A DNA stretch of 15,067 nt from Lachnospiraceae bacterium (GTDB lineage: Bacteria; Bacillota_A; Clostridia; Lachnospirales; Lachnospiraceae), in contig JAGZJD010000057.1 of NCBI GenBank assembly GCA_018365895.1, positions 1 through 15,067 on the forward strand, in the 5' to 3' direction. This document shows positions 15,011 through 15,067 of the stretch, piece after piece. Below the pieces are notes generated by a model. The model saw only the letters and a program-made list of their open reading frames with translations, was not told the DNA's origin and made no database searches. The translations under genes were made by a program, and so were the position numbers. Positions within the stretch are counted from its first letter, which is position 1. Each line of letters opens with the position of its first letter.

Positions 15011-15050
15011 AGAGCAAGGTATATAGAAAAATGTACCCTGCTCTTTTTTT
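15011..15050 (+). terminator. Rho-independent terminator after the VirB4 fragment
   Basis: AGAGCAAGGTA (15011-15021) pairs with TACCCTGCTCT (15034-15044) with a single A-C mismatch, around a 12-base loop. Seven T residues follow (15044-15050). It would end transcription of the conjugation operon, or it may belong to the sequence that interrupted the VirB4-like gene. Confidence 0.8.
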
Positions 15051-15067
15051 GTGATTTTTGTGATTTA

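Noticed and set aside
1..15067. CRISPR array, tRNA, rRNA or riboswitch
   Set aside because: No regularly spaced short repeats were seen, and no cloverleaf or conserved RNA core could be recognised by eye. The only direct repeats are inside the VirB6-like gene.

Overview
The window is AT-rich DNA with strong AAGGAGG-type ribosome binding sites, densely overlapping genes and LPXTG/SpaA-type surface proteins. This points to a low-GC Firmicute. The SpaA adhesin architecture resembles proteins I know from gut Lachnospiraceae (Clostridia), but the genus is inferred, not shown. The content is that of an integrative conjugative element or conjugative plasmid. No relaxase, integrase, origin of transfer or attachment site lies inside the window, so the type of element is not settled.

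Layout, all on the + strand. (1) 1-242: the 3' tail of an unidentified gene, then a strong intrinsic terminator. (2) 243-1312: a small stand-alone protein with an IS30-type helix-turn-helix, and a two-helix membrane protein of unknown role. (3) 1334-2208: a recognisable promoter, a secreted His/Cys-rich protein with a zinc-finger-like motif, and a terminator or attenuator. (4) 2242-8009: a sortase-pilus module. It holds a large SpaA/CnaB adhesin with LPNTG, a backbone pilin with LPVTG, a class C sortase and a small pilin-like protein. In this sequence the adhesin and backbone pilin are joined in one open frame because the first gene has no stop codon. (5) 7996-14986: a type IV secretion (conjugation) module. 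It holds a secreted single-pass membrane protein, a small VirB2/TrbC-like protein, a VirD4-like coupling ATPase, a VirB6/TrbL-like protein with a long duplicated hydrophilic tail, a DUF5592/TrsC-like protein, a TrsD-like protein and the N-terminal piece of a TrsE/VirB4-like ATPase. The order DUF5592-TrsD-TrsE matches the pSK41/pGO1 'trs' type of Gram-positive conjugation system, as I remember it. (6) 15011-15050: a terminator directly after the truncated VirB4 piece.

From the adhesin to the VirB2-like gene almost every junction is a short overlap, so the sortase pili and the secretion channel look like one transcription and translation unit. A reasonable model is that the pili hold the donor to a recipient or a surface while the channel moves DNA. 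The VirB4-like gene stops before its ATPase domain, so this copy may not conjugate unless the missing part is supplied from outside the window.

The points most worth a second look are the truncated VirB4 gene with an abutting terminator, a matched pair of GGGGACA-N4-TGTCCCC palindromes at two intercistronic gaps of the conjugation module, the in-frame fusion of two LPXTG genes, and the His/Cys-rich secreted protein at the head of the pilus operon. I did not find a clearly new biological system.
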